A stretch of 64,000 bases of DNA. It comes from Saccharomonospora xinjiangensis XJ-54. Lineage in GTDB: Bacteria; Actinomycetota; Actinomycetes; Mycobacteriales; Pseudonocardiaceae. How positions within the stretch are numbered: the first letter of the stretch is position 1; each line of letters opens with the position of its first letter. The position numbers were made by a program, and so were the translations under genes. The stretch covers positions 4,568,672 to 4,632,671 of the forward strand of contig NZ_JH636049.1 of the NCBI RefSeq assembly GCF_000258175.1, in the 5' to 3' direction. Positions 7,965 to 16,131 of the stretch are shown here, piece by piece. The notes under the pieces were generated by a model. That model was not told the DNA's origin, did no database searches, and saw only the letters and a program-made list of their open reading frames with translations.

Positions 7965-9133
7965 CCACTGTGGACACCCAGTCGTTCACATTGCCGTACG
8001 AGCGGCTCTCCCCGTTCGACCCGCCGCCCGCCTACGCCGAGCTGCGCCGACGTTGCCCTGTCACCAGCGCCACCACAGCGGCGGGCACGCCGGCGTGGGT
8101 GGTGCTCGGCGCGAAGGAGGCGCAGCGGGTGCTCTCCGACCGCCGCTTCGGCATCGCACCGAAAGGCGCCCAGGTCGATACGGAGTCGCTGCTGTGCGAC
8201 GGCGAGGACCACGCCCGCTTGCGCCGCGTCATCTCGCGCGGGTTCAGCCCCCGTGCTCTCGCCGATCTCCGGCCGCGCGTGGAGCGGCTCGCGATCGAGC
8301 ACGTCACGGAACTTCGTGAGGCAGGCCCGCCTGCCGACCTGGTCGGCCTGGTCTCCCGCCCGCTGACTCTCGCCGTGATCACCGAACTCCTCGGTGTCCC
8401 GGTTGACGACCGCAAACGCTTCTACACCTGGGCCGAAACCGTGTCCGCCGTCATCGCCGACGACGTGGAGGGCTGGGGGCAGGCGTGGGCCGAGCTGGTC
8501 GCCTTCCTCGGTGAGCTGATCGAGGCCAAACGCCGGGAACCGGCCGACGACCTGCTCAGCGCCATGATCGCGGTCCGTGACGCGGATGACGGCAGGCTCA
8601 GTGACCGGGAACTGGTGCTGGCCGCCGCGTCGCTGCTCTCCGGAGGGCAGCTCACCACGGTCAACGCGCTGAGCATCGGCGTGGTGAAGCTGCTGGGGCT
8701 GGGCAGGGGACTGGCGCCGTGGCGGGACGAGCGGGCCGCCGAGACCGCCGTCGAGGAGATGCTGCGCCACCAGGCAGGCATCAGCGGCGAGGCGTTCCCC
8801 CGGTGGGCGCACGAGGACGTCGAGCTGGCCGGACGGCACATCGCCGAGGGCGACATGGTGATCGTGCGCCTCGAAGCGGCCAACCGCGACCCCGAGGTGT
8901 TCGCCGACCCCGACCACTTCGACCCGGAACGCACCCCGAACCAGCACCTCAAGTTCGGCTACGGCCCGCATCGCTGCATCGGGGCCGCGGTGGCGCGCAT
9001 GGAACTCGTCACCGCCGTCCGCGCACTGGCCGAGCAGCTGCCCGGCCTCGCGCTCGCCGGTCCACGGGAGTCGATCCCCTGGACCGATCATCCGCTCGAC
9101 AGCGGGCCCCGGAAGGTGCTCGTGACCTGGTGA
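7961..9133 (+). CDS. Cytochrome P450 (cluster P450 no. 2)
   Basis: This 390-residue P450 has heme motif FGYGPHRCIG (Cys near residue 339), K-helix E-M-L-R and the I-helix SGGQLTTVN. The residue normally acidic before the Thr is Leu, and the AG of the motif is GG, so oxygen activation may be unusual. Start: GTG 7961 follows GGAAGG and overlaps the hydrolase stop by 4 bp; GTG 7970 is an alternative. It belongs to the operon running from 4028. The meander residue pattern HFDPERTPN is normal. Substrate unknown. Confidence 0.92.
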   Translation: MTTVDTQSFTLPYERLSPFDPPPAYAELRRRCPVTSATTAAGTPAWVVLGAKEAQRVLSDRRFGIAPKGAQVDTESLLCDGEDHARLRRVISRGFSPRALADLRPRVERLAIEHVTELREAGPPADLVGLVSRPLTLAVITELLGVPVDDRKRFYTWAETVSAVIADDVEGWGQAWAELVAFLGELIEAKRREPADDLLSAMIAVRDADDGRLSDRELVLAAASLLSGGQLTTVNALSIGVVKLLGLGRGLAPWRDERAAETAVEEMLRHQAGISGEAFPRWAHEDVELAGRHIAEGDMVIVRLEAANRDPEVFADPDHFDPERTPNQHLKFGYGPHRCIGAAVARMELVTAVRALAEQLPGLALAGPRESIPWTDHPLDSGPRKVLVTW

Positions 9134-9193
9134 CCCGCCGCCCTCGAACGGCAGCGCGGCAGGGCACCGAACCAGCACAAGAGGACACATCCG

Positions 9194-11125
9194 ATGGTCG
9201 ATCCACCACTCAAGGTCTGGTTGGTGCAACAGGGAGTCTGGGCCATGTCGCTGGAGTCGATGCCGCTGGCATCCGGCTACCTCAAGGCGACCGCCCTGCA
9301 AGACGACCGCATCGCAGCCAACGCCGACATCCGCATCCGAAACTTCGACGGCGGCAGCACGCTGTTCGGGATGGCCAACGACCTATTCCACGACGGCGCT
9401 CCCGACGTGATGGCGTTCTCGGTGCTCGGCTGGAACTACCGCGAGTTCGCCGCGCTGGCCGAGACGTTCAAGGAGATCAACCCGGACGGCTGGGCGATCT
9501 TCGGCGGCAACCACGTCTCCCAGCAGGCCGATCGGGTCTTCGCCCTTCACCCCTACGTCGATGTCGTCGTCAACGGCGAAGGCGAGTTCACCTTCCGTGA
9601 CCTGCTGCTGGCCCGTCTCGACGAGCGCTCGCCGCGCGAGCTGCACGACATCGACGGCATCTCGTTCCACGACGGCGACGCCCGCGTGGTCACCACCAAG
9701 GACAGGCCGAGGATCGACAACCTCGACGAGGTGGCGTCGCCGTTCCTCACCGGCGCGATCCCGCTCACCGACGAGCACGGCAGGTTCCCCTACGACGTCG
9801 CGCTGCTGGAGACCAATCGGGGCTGCCCCTACAAGTGTTCCTTCTGCTACTGGGGCGGCGCCGTGGGACAGCGGGTGCGCGCGTTCTCCCGCGAACGGCT
9901 CCGTCAGGAGATCGAACTGTTCGCCCAGCACAAGGTGCACACCCTCGTGCTGTGCGACGCGAACTTCGGCATGATGCCCATCGACCTGGAGTTCGTGGAA
10001 GACGTCATCGCCACTCGCGAGCGATACGGCTACCCGCGCAGCATCGAGACGTCGTGGGCGAAGAACAAGTCCTCGGTCTTCTTCAAGATCGTCAAGGCGA
10101 TGAAGGACGCGGGCCTGCACAGCTCCTTCACCCTCGCGTTGCAGACGCTCGACGAGGGCACGCTCGACCTGATGAACCGCCGCAACATGAAGGTCAACGA
10201 CTGGGAGAGCCTCGCGGAGTGGCTCGGCAAGGAAGGACTCGACTGCTACGCCGAGCTGATCTGGGGCGCGCCCGGCGAGACCATCGACAGCTTCATGAAG
10301 GGCTACGACCGGCTCGCCAACCACGTGTCGCGGGTCGCGGTGTACCCGATGCTGATCCTTCCCAACACGACCTACCACACGGAGCGGGAACGGTTCGGGC
10401 TCGTGACGGTGCGCGGCAACACCGACGACTTCGAGTACCTGCTGTCGCACGACACCATGTCACCGCGCGACAACCAGTACATGCACCGGTTCATCTTCGT
10501 GGCGAGGCTCATCGCCGAGAACCCCGTCCTCCGGTACACGTGGGCTCCGTTGCGCACCCTCGGCGGCATCACGCAGTCCGAGCTGATCCGCTCGCTGATG
10601 GACTGGTTCGAACACGACACCGACCCTTCGGCCGAGCCCTTCCGCACCGGGATGATCAACTCGTTCACCGACTCCGACGTGCTCGCTCCCGTGCTGACCC
10701 GCGTCTACGGCACCGACGAGGCCAAGGACATGCTGCGCAGGTGGTGGGCCTTCTCGGTGCTGCCCCGGGTGCCCGACGAGGTGCGGCCCGTCCTCGACAC
10801 GATCTTCGAATACGACCTGATCACCCTCCCCGCCTACACCCAGCCCGGCCACGATCCCTCGTCCCGGCACGCCAACGAGACCCTGCCGATCGTGGACATC
10901 GACGGGGAGAGCTACCACGAGTGGCGTGACGTGTGGACCGGCTTCGACGTACCGGCGCTGACGATGGCGTTGCGCCGCGACGAACCCTACGAACACCTGC
11001 TGACTCCGACTGTGCACTCCCTCTACTACAAGGTGGGCGCCGACCGCTTCCTGCCGTCCACCAACCACGAGGAGATCGTGTACTACATGGGCAAACTCGA
11101 TCGCCAGTTGCTCGGCCGCCCATGA
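9194..11125 (+). CDS. B12-binding radical SAM enzyme, probable C-methyltransferase
   Basis: This 643-residue protein has an N-terminal cobalamin-binding-like Rossmann domain (about residues 5-150, with NGEGEFTF at its end) and a radical SAM barrel with CPYKCSFC (Cys 211, 215, 218) binding the 4Fe-4S cluster. The D-x-H-x-x-G of base-off cobalamin proteins is absent, as is common in class B radical SAM methylases. The opening VWLVQQGVW and the overall length recall the KedN5 group of methylcobalamin-dependent C-methyltransferases, from memory and not verified. A long C-terminal region (~250 residues) is not assigned. It would methylate an unreactive sp2 or sp3 carbon of the pathway intermediate. 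Confidence 0.85.
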   Translation: MVDPPLKVWLVQQGVWAMSLESMPLASGYLKATALQDDRIAANADIRIRNFDGGSTLFGMANDLFHDGAPDVMAFSVLGWNYREFAALAETFKEINPDGWAIFGGNHVSQQADRVFALHPYVDVVVNGEGEFTFRDLLLARLDERSPRELHDIDGISFHDGDARVVTTKDRPRIDNLDEVASPFLTGAIPLTDEHGRFPYDVALLETNRGCPYKCSFCYWGGAVGQRVRAFSRERLRQEIELFAQHKVHTLVLCDANFGMMPIDLEFVEDVIATRERYGYPRSIETSWAKNKSSVFFKIVKAMKDAGLHSSFTLALQTLDEGTLDLMNRRNMKVNDWESLAEWLGKEGLDCYAELIWGAPGETIDSFMKGYDRLANHVSRVAVYPMLILPNTTYHTERERFGLVTVRGNTDDFEYLLSHDTMSPRDNQYMHRFIFVARLIAENPVLRYTWAPLRTLGGITQSELIRSLMDWFEHDTDPSAEPFRTGMINSFTDSDVLAPVLTRVYGTDEAKDMLRRWWAFSVLPRVPDEVRPVLDTIFEYDLITLPAYTQPGHDPSSRHANETLPIVDIDGESYHEWRDVWTGFDVPALTMALRRDEPYEHLLTPTVHSLYYKVGADRFLPSTNHEEIVYYMGKLDRQLLGRP

Positions 11126-11171
11126 CGAGGACTTCTTCTCCGGCCACTTCGTCCGAACACTGGAGGCAAAC

Positions 11172-12218
11172 ATGCGTGGTCCTGTGACGATCGGCGCGGC
11201 GGACGGTACCGAGCAACGCGACCACCCTGCCCTCGGCGCGGTTCCCGCCATGCTCGCCGGACGTGTCGCCGACGCGCTCTCCCAGCGGTGGCGTGAGGAT
11301 CAGCAGAGCCTGCTGGCGTCGATGTGTGTCCACGCGCTCGTCCCTTCAGGCAAACTCTTCCGCCCGATCCTGCTGCTGGAATCGGCACTGGCGGTGGGAG
11401 GTGACGCCGAGGTGGTGCTACCTGCCGCCGTCGGCGCCGAGTGCGGGCACGTGGCCAGTCTGGTGCACGACGACATCATCGACGACGACGACCTGCGCCG
11501 GGGCAGACCCTCGGTGCAGCACAAGTTCGGTGTGGACAACGCGATCGTCGCCGGTGACGCGCTGATCTTCGACCTGTTCGCCGCGCTGGCCGAATGCCGC
11601 GCCACGGGAGCGTCCACCGAACGCATCGTCGCCGCGCTGGAGGTGGTCGCGCGCTGCGGTATCGACCTGTGCCGGGGGCAGAGTCTCGAAGCCGAGCTGT
11701 GCGAGCGGATGGACTTCGACCTCGACGCCTACCTGACCATGGTGCGGCTCAAGACGGCGGCGTTGTTCATGGGCGCCTGCAAGTGCGGGGCACTGCTCGC
11801 GGGCGGCGACGAGACCATGGTGGGGGCCCTCGGCGAGTACGCGCTCAACCTGGGCTGTGCCTTCCAGATCCACGACGACGTCCTCTCCTACACCCGGCAG
11901 ACCGGTGAGCTGGGCAAGCCGGACACGAGCGACATCCGCAACGGCAGGCTCACGCTTCCGGTGATCCTCGCCTACCGGGCGGCGACACCCGAAGGGCGGC
12001 TGGCGATCACGGACGTGCTCGCGGGGGACGGCGATCCCGTGCTGCGGCGCGCGGAGCTGGTGTCGATCCTCACCCGCGCCGGCGCGCTCACCGACGCCGC
12101 CGACACCGCCCGGGAGTACTCGCGCAAGGCGATCGCGTCGTTGGATGCCCTCGGGCCGACGGCGAGCAGGGACCGGCTGCGTGGTTTCGCCGAGGCCGCC
12201 GTCAACCGGGACCGGTGA
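11172..12218 (+). CDS. Polyprenyl diphosphate synthase (trans-isoprenyl type)
   Basis: This 348-residue protein is an E-type isoprenyl diphosphate synthase. The first Asp-rich motif is HDDIIDDDDLRRGRP. The second is FQIHDDVLSYT followed by GELGKPDTSDIRNG. The usual fifth position Asp of the second motif (DDxxD) is Ser. Residues 5 and 4 positions before the first motif are Ala and Ser; small residues there generally allow chains of C20 or longer. The start ATG 11172 follows GGAGG. It should make the prenyl donor for the UbiA enzyme in the same cluster. A dedicated copy inside the cluster is typical of terpenoid and meroterpenoid pathways. The exact chain length is not predictable from this. 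Confidence 0.9.
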   Translation: MRGPVTIGAADGTEQRDHPALGAVPAMLAGRVADALSQRWREDQQSLLASMCVHALVPSGKLFRPILLLESALAVGGDAEVVLPAAVGAECGHVASLVHDDIIDDDDLRRGRPSVQHKFGVDNAIVAGDALIFDLFAALAECRATGASTERIVAALEVVARCGIDLCRGQSLEAELCERMDFDLDAYLTMVRLKTAALFMGACKCGALLAGGDETMVGALGEYALNLGCAFQIHDDVLSYTRQTGELGKPDTSDIRNGRLTLPVILAYRAATPEGRLAITDVLAGDGDPVLRRAELVSILTRAGALTDAADTAREYSRKAIASLDALGPTASRDRLRGFAEAAVNRDR

Positions 12219-12284
12219 GCACAGCAAGTCCGCGCCCCCGGGTCGCGCGCGTGAGCCGGGGGCGGCCGTCACGACCAGTGGAGG

Positions 12285-13466
12285 ATGATGGAAACCGCCG
12301 CGACACTGCCGTTCGAACGGGAGCACCCGCTGCGCATGCCCGCGCGGTTGCGTGAACTCCAGTCCCGAGGACCGGTGCACCTCGTCCTCACCCCAGTCGG
12401 CGACCCCGCGTGGCTCGTCACCGACTATGCCGAGGTGAAACGGCTCCTCGCCAGCGACAAGATCGGCCGCTCCCATCCCGATCCGGCGAACGCCGCCCGC
12501 ATCGGCGAGTCCGCGCTCGTCAGCGGGCCGCTGGGGGACTACGAGACCGAGGAGGCGGACAGCGCGAGAACGAGAGCGCTGCTGCAACCGCACTTCTCCC
12601 CGAAGCGGATCAGAGAGCTGAAGGTGCGGGTCGAGGCCCTCACCACCGAACTGATGGACACCCTCGCAGCGGCGCCGCATCCGGTGGATCTGATCGAGAC
12701 GCTGGCGCTGCCGCTGCCCATCCTCGTGGTGTGCGAGCTGCTCGGCGTCCCCTACGACGACCGCGAGGAGTTCCGCTCGTGGATTCACGCCGTGGCCGAC
12801 GTGACCGACCGGCCCGCGTCCGAACGCGCCCTCGGCGAACTCGTCGCCTACGGTCAGCGACTCGTCGCGCGCAAGCATCGCGAACCCGGCGACGACATCA
12901 CATCGAGGTTGTGTGCCACCGACGGCGTCGATGACGACGAGGTGGCCCTTCTGACCATGGCTTTGCTCTTCGCGGGGTTCGAGACCACGTCCGTCCACAT
13001 CGGGCTCGGCATGTTGCTGTTCCTCGTCAATACCGACCAGTGGGAGCGGATCACGGCCGAACCGGCCCGCGTCACGCAGGCGGTGGACGAACTCATCCGC
13101 GCAACCCCGGGCCCCGCGGGCGGGGACATCCCCCGCTACGCCCGCGAGGACATCCGGATCGGCGGTGTCACCATCAGGAAGGGCGACCTGGTCCTGCTCG
13201 ACAACGGCGCGGCCAACCGCGATCCCGCCGCGTTTCCCGACCCTGACCGGTTCGATGTCGCCAGGCAGGCGGGCGGACACCTGTCGTTCGGGCACGGGCG
13301 GCACTACTGCATCGGCGCTCCACTGGCCAAGGTGGAGCTCGAAGTCGTGTTCGCCCAGCTCGCGTCCCGTTTCCCGGGAATCCGGCTCGCGGTGCCGGTG
13401 GACGACCTCCGCATGCGCCACAACACCCAGACGGGCGGGCTGCTCGAACTCCCGGTGACGTGGTGA
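12285..13466 (+). CDS. Cytochrome P450 (cluster P450 no. 3)
   Basis: This 393-residue P450 has the canonical I-helix FAGFETTSVH with the acid-Thr pair intact, K-helix D-E-L-I-R, and the heme motif FGHGRHYCIG (Cys near residue 342). Two overlapping ATGs (12285 and 12288) follow GGAGG with very short spacing; either may be used. It is the last gene of the cluster and ends just before a strong hairpin. Unlike the other two cluster P450s, all oxygen-activation residues are standard, so ordinary hydroxylation is likely. Substrate unknown. Confidence 0.92.
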   Translation: MMETAATLPFEREHPLRMPARLRELQSRGPVHLVLTPVGDPAWLVTDYAEVKRLLASDKIGRSHPDPANAARIGESALVSGPLGDYETEEADSARTRALLQPHFSPKRIRELKVRVEALTTELMDTLAAAPHPVDLIETLALPLPILVVCELLGVPYDDREEFRSWIHAVADVTDRPASERALGELVAYGQRLVARKHREPGDDITSRLCATDGVDDDEVALLTMALLFAGFETTSVHIGLGMLLFLVNTDQWERITAEPARVTQAVDELIRATPGPAGGDIPRYAREDIRIGGVTIRKGDLVLLDNGAANRDPAAFPDPDRFDVARQAGGHLSFGHGRHYCIGAPLAKVELEVVFAQLASRFPGIRLAVPVDDLRMRHNTQTGGLLELPVTW

Positions 13467-13496
13467 GCGCGCTGGTGGAGACGACCCCACCGCTCC

Positions 13497-13534
13497 GCCG
13501 GGGGGCATGGCCTTCGCGGGCCATGCCCCCCGGC
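13497..13534. terminator. Perfect 16-bp terminator hairpin at cluster end
   Basis: GCCGGGGGGCATGGCC (13497-13512) pairs perfectly with 13519-13534 around the 6-nt loop TTCGCG. It lies between the convergent P450 no. 3 and amaP genes and can serve both directions. No U-tract follows, as is usual in high-GC actinomycetes. It marks the right border of the biosynthetic cluster. Confidence 0.8.
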
Positions 13535-13577
13535 ACTGCTGGTGAGCCACGGCGCCGTCGAACGCGCCGTGCTGGCG

Positions 13578-14150
13578 TCAGCTCACGCGGGCCGCTCGGT
13601 CCGTGGTGACGGTGAGGTCCAGCCGGATCGGCAGGTGCGGGTCGTCCAGTGCGGCGCGGGCACCGGCGAGTGCTTCGGTCTCGATCCGCCGCCGCACCGA
13701 CGCGAGGTCGGAGCTGTCCTCGACGGTGGCGTTCACGACGAGTTCAGCGGCGTCGGGGTCGCCGACGATCCGGGCACCCGCCGACGACACGCCGGGATAG
13801 CTCTCGATCTCCTCGGTGACCGCGCGGGTCACGGCTCCCGGCCGCAACGCCGTGCGTCCCGGCCCCTTGGAGGTGATCAGCAGGTCTCCGGCGCGGTCGG
13901 TGGAGAAGAGGATGACCAGCAGCCACCGCAGGCACAGCAGCACGAGGATCAGCGCGACCCCCGCCACGACAGGCCAGAACCAGGACGAGTTGCGATCGAT
14001 GTAGTCGGCCACCACGTTGTCGGTGAGCGCCCGCCGCTGCACCTCCAGGCCGAACGCACCGAACGACGCCGCGCCGCCGAGACCACCGGCGGCGACCATC
14101 AGGGCGGCGAGGACGAGAAGAACCGTGCGGTTGGTGCGGTCGCCGTGCAT
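13578..14150 (-). CDS. amaP: AmaP-like membrane anchor of the Asp23 system
   Basis: This 190-residue protein has two N-terminal membrane segments (about residues 9-30, rich in Leu/Val/Ala/Gly, and 55-80) followed by a soluble domain with an Asp23-like fold. AmaP anchors Asp23 to the membrane in Staphylococcus; in actinomycetes the homologue is the last gene of the Asp23 operon. The start ATG 14150 overlaps the stop of the upstream gene (TGATG). The assignment rests on topology and operon position. It is the most distal gene of a six- or seven-gene operon transcribed leftwards. Confidence 0.75.
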   Translation of the reverse strand: MHGDRTNRTVLLVLAALMVAAGGLGGAASFGAFGLEVQRRALTDNVVADYIDRNSSWFWPVVAGVALILVLLCLRWLLVILFSTDRAGDLLITSKGPGRTALRPGAVTRAVTEEIESYPGVSSAGARIVGDPDAAELVVNATVEDSSDLASVRRRIETEALAGARAALDDPHLPIRLDLTVTTDRAARVS

Positions 14151-14692
14151 CACGTACTCCTGACCTTGACCGAAACCCTCGGCGTTGAGCGCAGTTGGAG
14201 CCGCCTGAGACTGTCCCGCGCGGCCTCGGTCGCCGCCACGTCGAGCCCGTGCACCGTCGCCTTGCTGTGGCTTCCCGTGGTCGCCGACACCTTCACCGCG
14301 CGGCGCTTCACCTTCACCCGCGCCGACCGGACACCGTCGATCCTGGCCACCGCCGACCGCACGGCGGCGGCCACCCCACGCCGCGTGTAGGCGGTGTCCA
14401 CGGGCCGGGTCCCCGGCTCGGCTTCGCGAGCGACCCGGAAACGACGCACCCTTGGGCGTTTGCTCTCCGCGACGAGTAGCACGAGGCCCACCACGAACAG
14501 CGCTATACAGACGATCCGCACGATCACGTCCTGCCACGGTGTCTCGGCGGCCCATCGCTGTGCCGCACGCCAGTCCCACACCGCAGGACCTCGGTCGAAT
14601 CCGGCGGCGATCACTTCGGCGATCACCAGCACGCCGAGCGCGATGAGCGCGACGCTCAGCAGCGTGGCCAGCAGCCGATTGACCAACCTCAT
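14150..14692 (-). CDS. DUF6286-type membrane protein of the Asp23 operon
   Basis: This 180-residue protein has two hydrophobic helices (about residues 8-30 and 57-78) and a basic C-terminal domain rich in Arg/Lys/Val, including VKVKRRAVKVSATTG. It is flanked on both sides by overlapping Asp23-family and AmaP genes, so it belongs to the same envelope complex. Actinomycete Asp23 operons regularly carry such a DUF6286 protein; its biochemical role is not known. It overlaps the upstream Asp23 gene by 4 bp. Confidence 0.7.
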   Translation of the reverse strand: MRLVNRLLATLLSVALIALGVLVIAEVIAAGFDRGPAVWDWRAAQRWAAETPWQDVIVRIVCIALFVVGLVLLVAESKRPRVRRFRVAREAEPGTRPVDTAYTRRGVAAAVRSAVARIDGVRSARVKVKRRAVKVSATTGSHSKATVHGLDVAATEAARDSLRRLQLRSTPRVSVKVRST

Positions 14693-15138
14693 CCGATGCT
14701 CTCCCCGTCCTCGCTTCGCATCCCGCCGCCCGATCGTCTGACCAGGTCGGTCACCTCGATGTCGATGTCGGTGACCTCAAGCCCGGTCAGCTCGGTGACC
14801 CGCTGCGCGACGTGCCTGCGCACGGCCGCGCAGACCCGGGGGATCGGTGCCGGCCAGCGCACGCTGATCGCGAGATACAGGCGGGCCGTGGCTCCATCGA
14901 CCCGCGCGACCGTTCTCGGCGCCACGTCGAGACTTGTGCGCCGCACACCCGGCGTCCGGCGGCCGATCGCCCTTCCGAGCCGCCCCGACGCGGCCGATCC
15001 CGCTTCCGGGATCTCCGCTGCCGCACGCGCCGCGAGTGTGGCGACCACGTTCTCACCGATGTCGATCCGACCGAGGTCCGTCCGGCCCGGCCTTGCCGTC
15101 GTCGCCGTTATCGGGGCGGTCGTCTGGTGGCTGCTCAT
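14689..15138 (-). CDS. Asp23/Gls24 family envelope stress protein
   Basis: The protein of ~149 residues begins MSSHQTTAPITATT and contains an Asp23-type domain: IDIGENVVATLAARAAAEIP at the start, then a central basic segment, then YLAISVRWPAPIP and VTELTGLEVTDIDIEVTDL at the end. ATG 15138 is chosen because it overlaps the stop of the small membrane gene upstream (ATGA); the longer open frame has non-coding composition. The family forms a membrane-associated network in the cell envelope, and gene copies in one operon are usual in actinomycetes. Confidence 0.8.
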   Translation of the reverse strand: MSSHQTTAPITATTARPGRTDLGRIDIGENVVATLAARAAAEIPEAGSAASGRLGRAIGRRTPGVRRTSLDVAPRTVARVDGATARLYLAISVRWPAPIPRVCAAVRRHVAQRVTELTGLEVTDIDIEVTDLVRRSGGGMRSEDGESIG

Positions 15139-15317
15139 CGGCTCTGGCGTCGTTCCGGAACGAACCGGGACACGTCGAGGTCCCCGTCGAGAACCTTGCC
15201 GATCACGTAGCCGATCAGCGTCACGAACACCACGATCAGCATCTGGCCGAACCCACCGAAGGCCCAGGCAAGACCGAACGCCACCCCGACGAGCGTTCCC
15301 ATGTACGCGCGGGTCAT
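15135..15317 (-). CDS. Small DUF2273-type membrane protein
   Basis: This 60-residue protein is almost wholly two hydrophobic segments: GTLVGVAFGLAWAFGGFG and MLIVVFVTLIGYVIG, with a charged tail. This matches the small DUF2273 membrane proteins found in Asp23 operons. ATG 15317 is preceded by GGTGAGG; an upstream GTG 15332 is possible. The stop overlaps the downstream Asp23 gene by 4 bp. It probably helps to tether Asp23 proteins to the membrane (inference from position). Confidence 0.75.
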   Translation of the reverse strand: MTRAYMGTLVGVAFGLAWAFGGFGQMLIVVFVTLIGYVIGKVLDGDLDVSRFVPERRQSR

Positions 15318-15331
15318 GGTCCTCACCTTCA

Positions 15332-15676
15332 CTACTCGCTCTCGACACCGGCGCGCTCGGACGGCACGCCGGAAAGCCTGGCCACGATCACGTCAACCCG
15401 CCTGCCCGCCACGTGCGGCGCGGCCGCGGCCTGCACGCACCTGCCGAGTTCGGGGACGGCGACACCCCATTCCGCGGTGATCTGGACGATCACCCGTTCC
15501 CGCTCCACCCTGACCCCGGCCACGGTGCGTCCCGGCAGGTACGACACGACGGGAGCCTGCGCGGGTCCTGCCGCATCGCCCTCCAACCCGGTGACTCCCC
15601 GGCAGGCCACAGCGGCTGCGGCGACGGCATCGACATCGACGCCGTCCACGATCCGATGGCCGCGCGGTGCGGTCAT
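15332..15676 (-). CDS. Small Asp23-like protein
   Basis: This 114-residue protein reads like a shortened Asp23 domain: VDVDAVAAAAVACRGVTGLE corresponds to the first helix, and RVIVQITAEWGVAVPELGRC to the central strands and helix. It starts at ATG 15676, overlapping the stop of the full Asp23 gene by 4 bp. The strand pattern and operon position support the family call. A distinct role from the other copies cannot be read from the sequence. Confidence 0.7.
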   Translation of the reverse strand: MTAPRGHRIVDGVDVDAVAAAAVACRGVTGLEGDAAGPAQAPVVSYLPGRTVAGVRVERERVIVQITAEWGVAVPELGRCVQAAAAPHVAGRRVDVIVARLSGVPSERAGVESE

Positions 15677-16122
15677 GACACCCTCGGTGGCGTTTCCTGT
15701 CCCTCGTCCGGCAGGTACACGTCGTCCACATTGATGTTGACTTCGGTGACCTCCAGACCGGTCATCCGCTCAACGGTCTGTTTGACGTTGCGCTGGATGC
15801 TCCTGCCGAGTTCCGCGATCGAGATGCCGTACTCGACCACGATGTCGAGGTCGATCGCGGCCTGGGTCTCGCCGACCTCGACGCCGACGCCCTGGGCGAC
15901 GCTGGGCCCTGAACTGCCGGGAATCCGTTCCCGGATCGCGCCGACCGCTCGGCCTCCGGACGTGCCCATGTTGTGCACGCCACTGATCTCCCGGCACGCG
16001 ACACCCGCGATCTTGGAGACCACGCTCTGGGACACGCTGATCCGCCCGGCATCGGACGACAACGGGTCCTTCGTGGACCGCTCAGCCGACCGGCTCGCCG
16101 CGGTCTGCTCGGATGTGGACAT
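15673..16122 (-). CDS. Asp23/Gls24 family envelope stress protein
   Basis: This 149-residue protein is the most typical Asp23 copy here: GRISVSQSVVSKIAGVACRE, then GVHNMG, then DLDIVVEYGISIAELGRSIQ and MTGLEVTEVNINVDDVYL. The acidic end is typical. It is the first clear gene of the leftward operon 16122-13578. Five consecutive junctions overlap or nearly overlap, so the products are probably made together as one complex at the membrane. It diverges from the aldo/keto reductase gene. Confidence 0.88.
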   Translation of the reverse strand: MSTSEQTAASRSAERSTKDPLSSDAGRISVSQSVVSKIAGVACREISGVHNMGTSGGRAVGAIRERIPGSSGPSVAQGVGVEVGETQAAIDLDIVVEYGISIAELGRSIQRNVKQTVERMTGLEVTEVNINVDDVYLPDEGQETPPRVS

Positions 16123-16131
16123 GTCAGCACC

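Noticed and set aside
11418..13550. A 710-codon minus-strand open frame spanning the polyprenyl synthase and P450 no. 3
   Set aside because: It is antisense to two clear genes, shows no domain, and long antisense frames are expected in high-GC DNA. The same holds for the long antisense frames at 7583-9301, 33748-35796 and 50157-53084.
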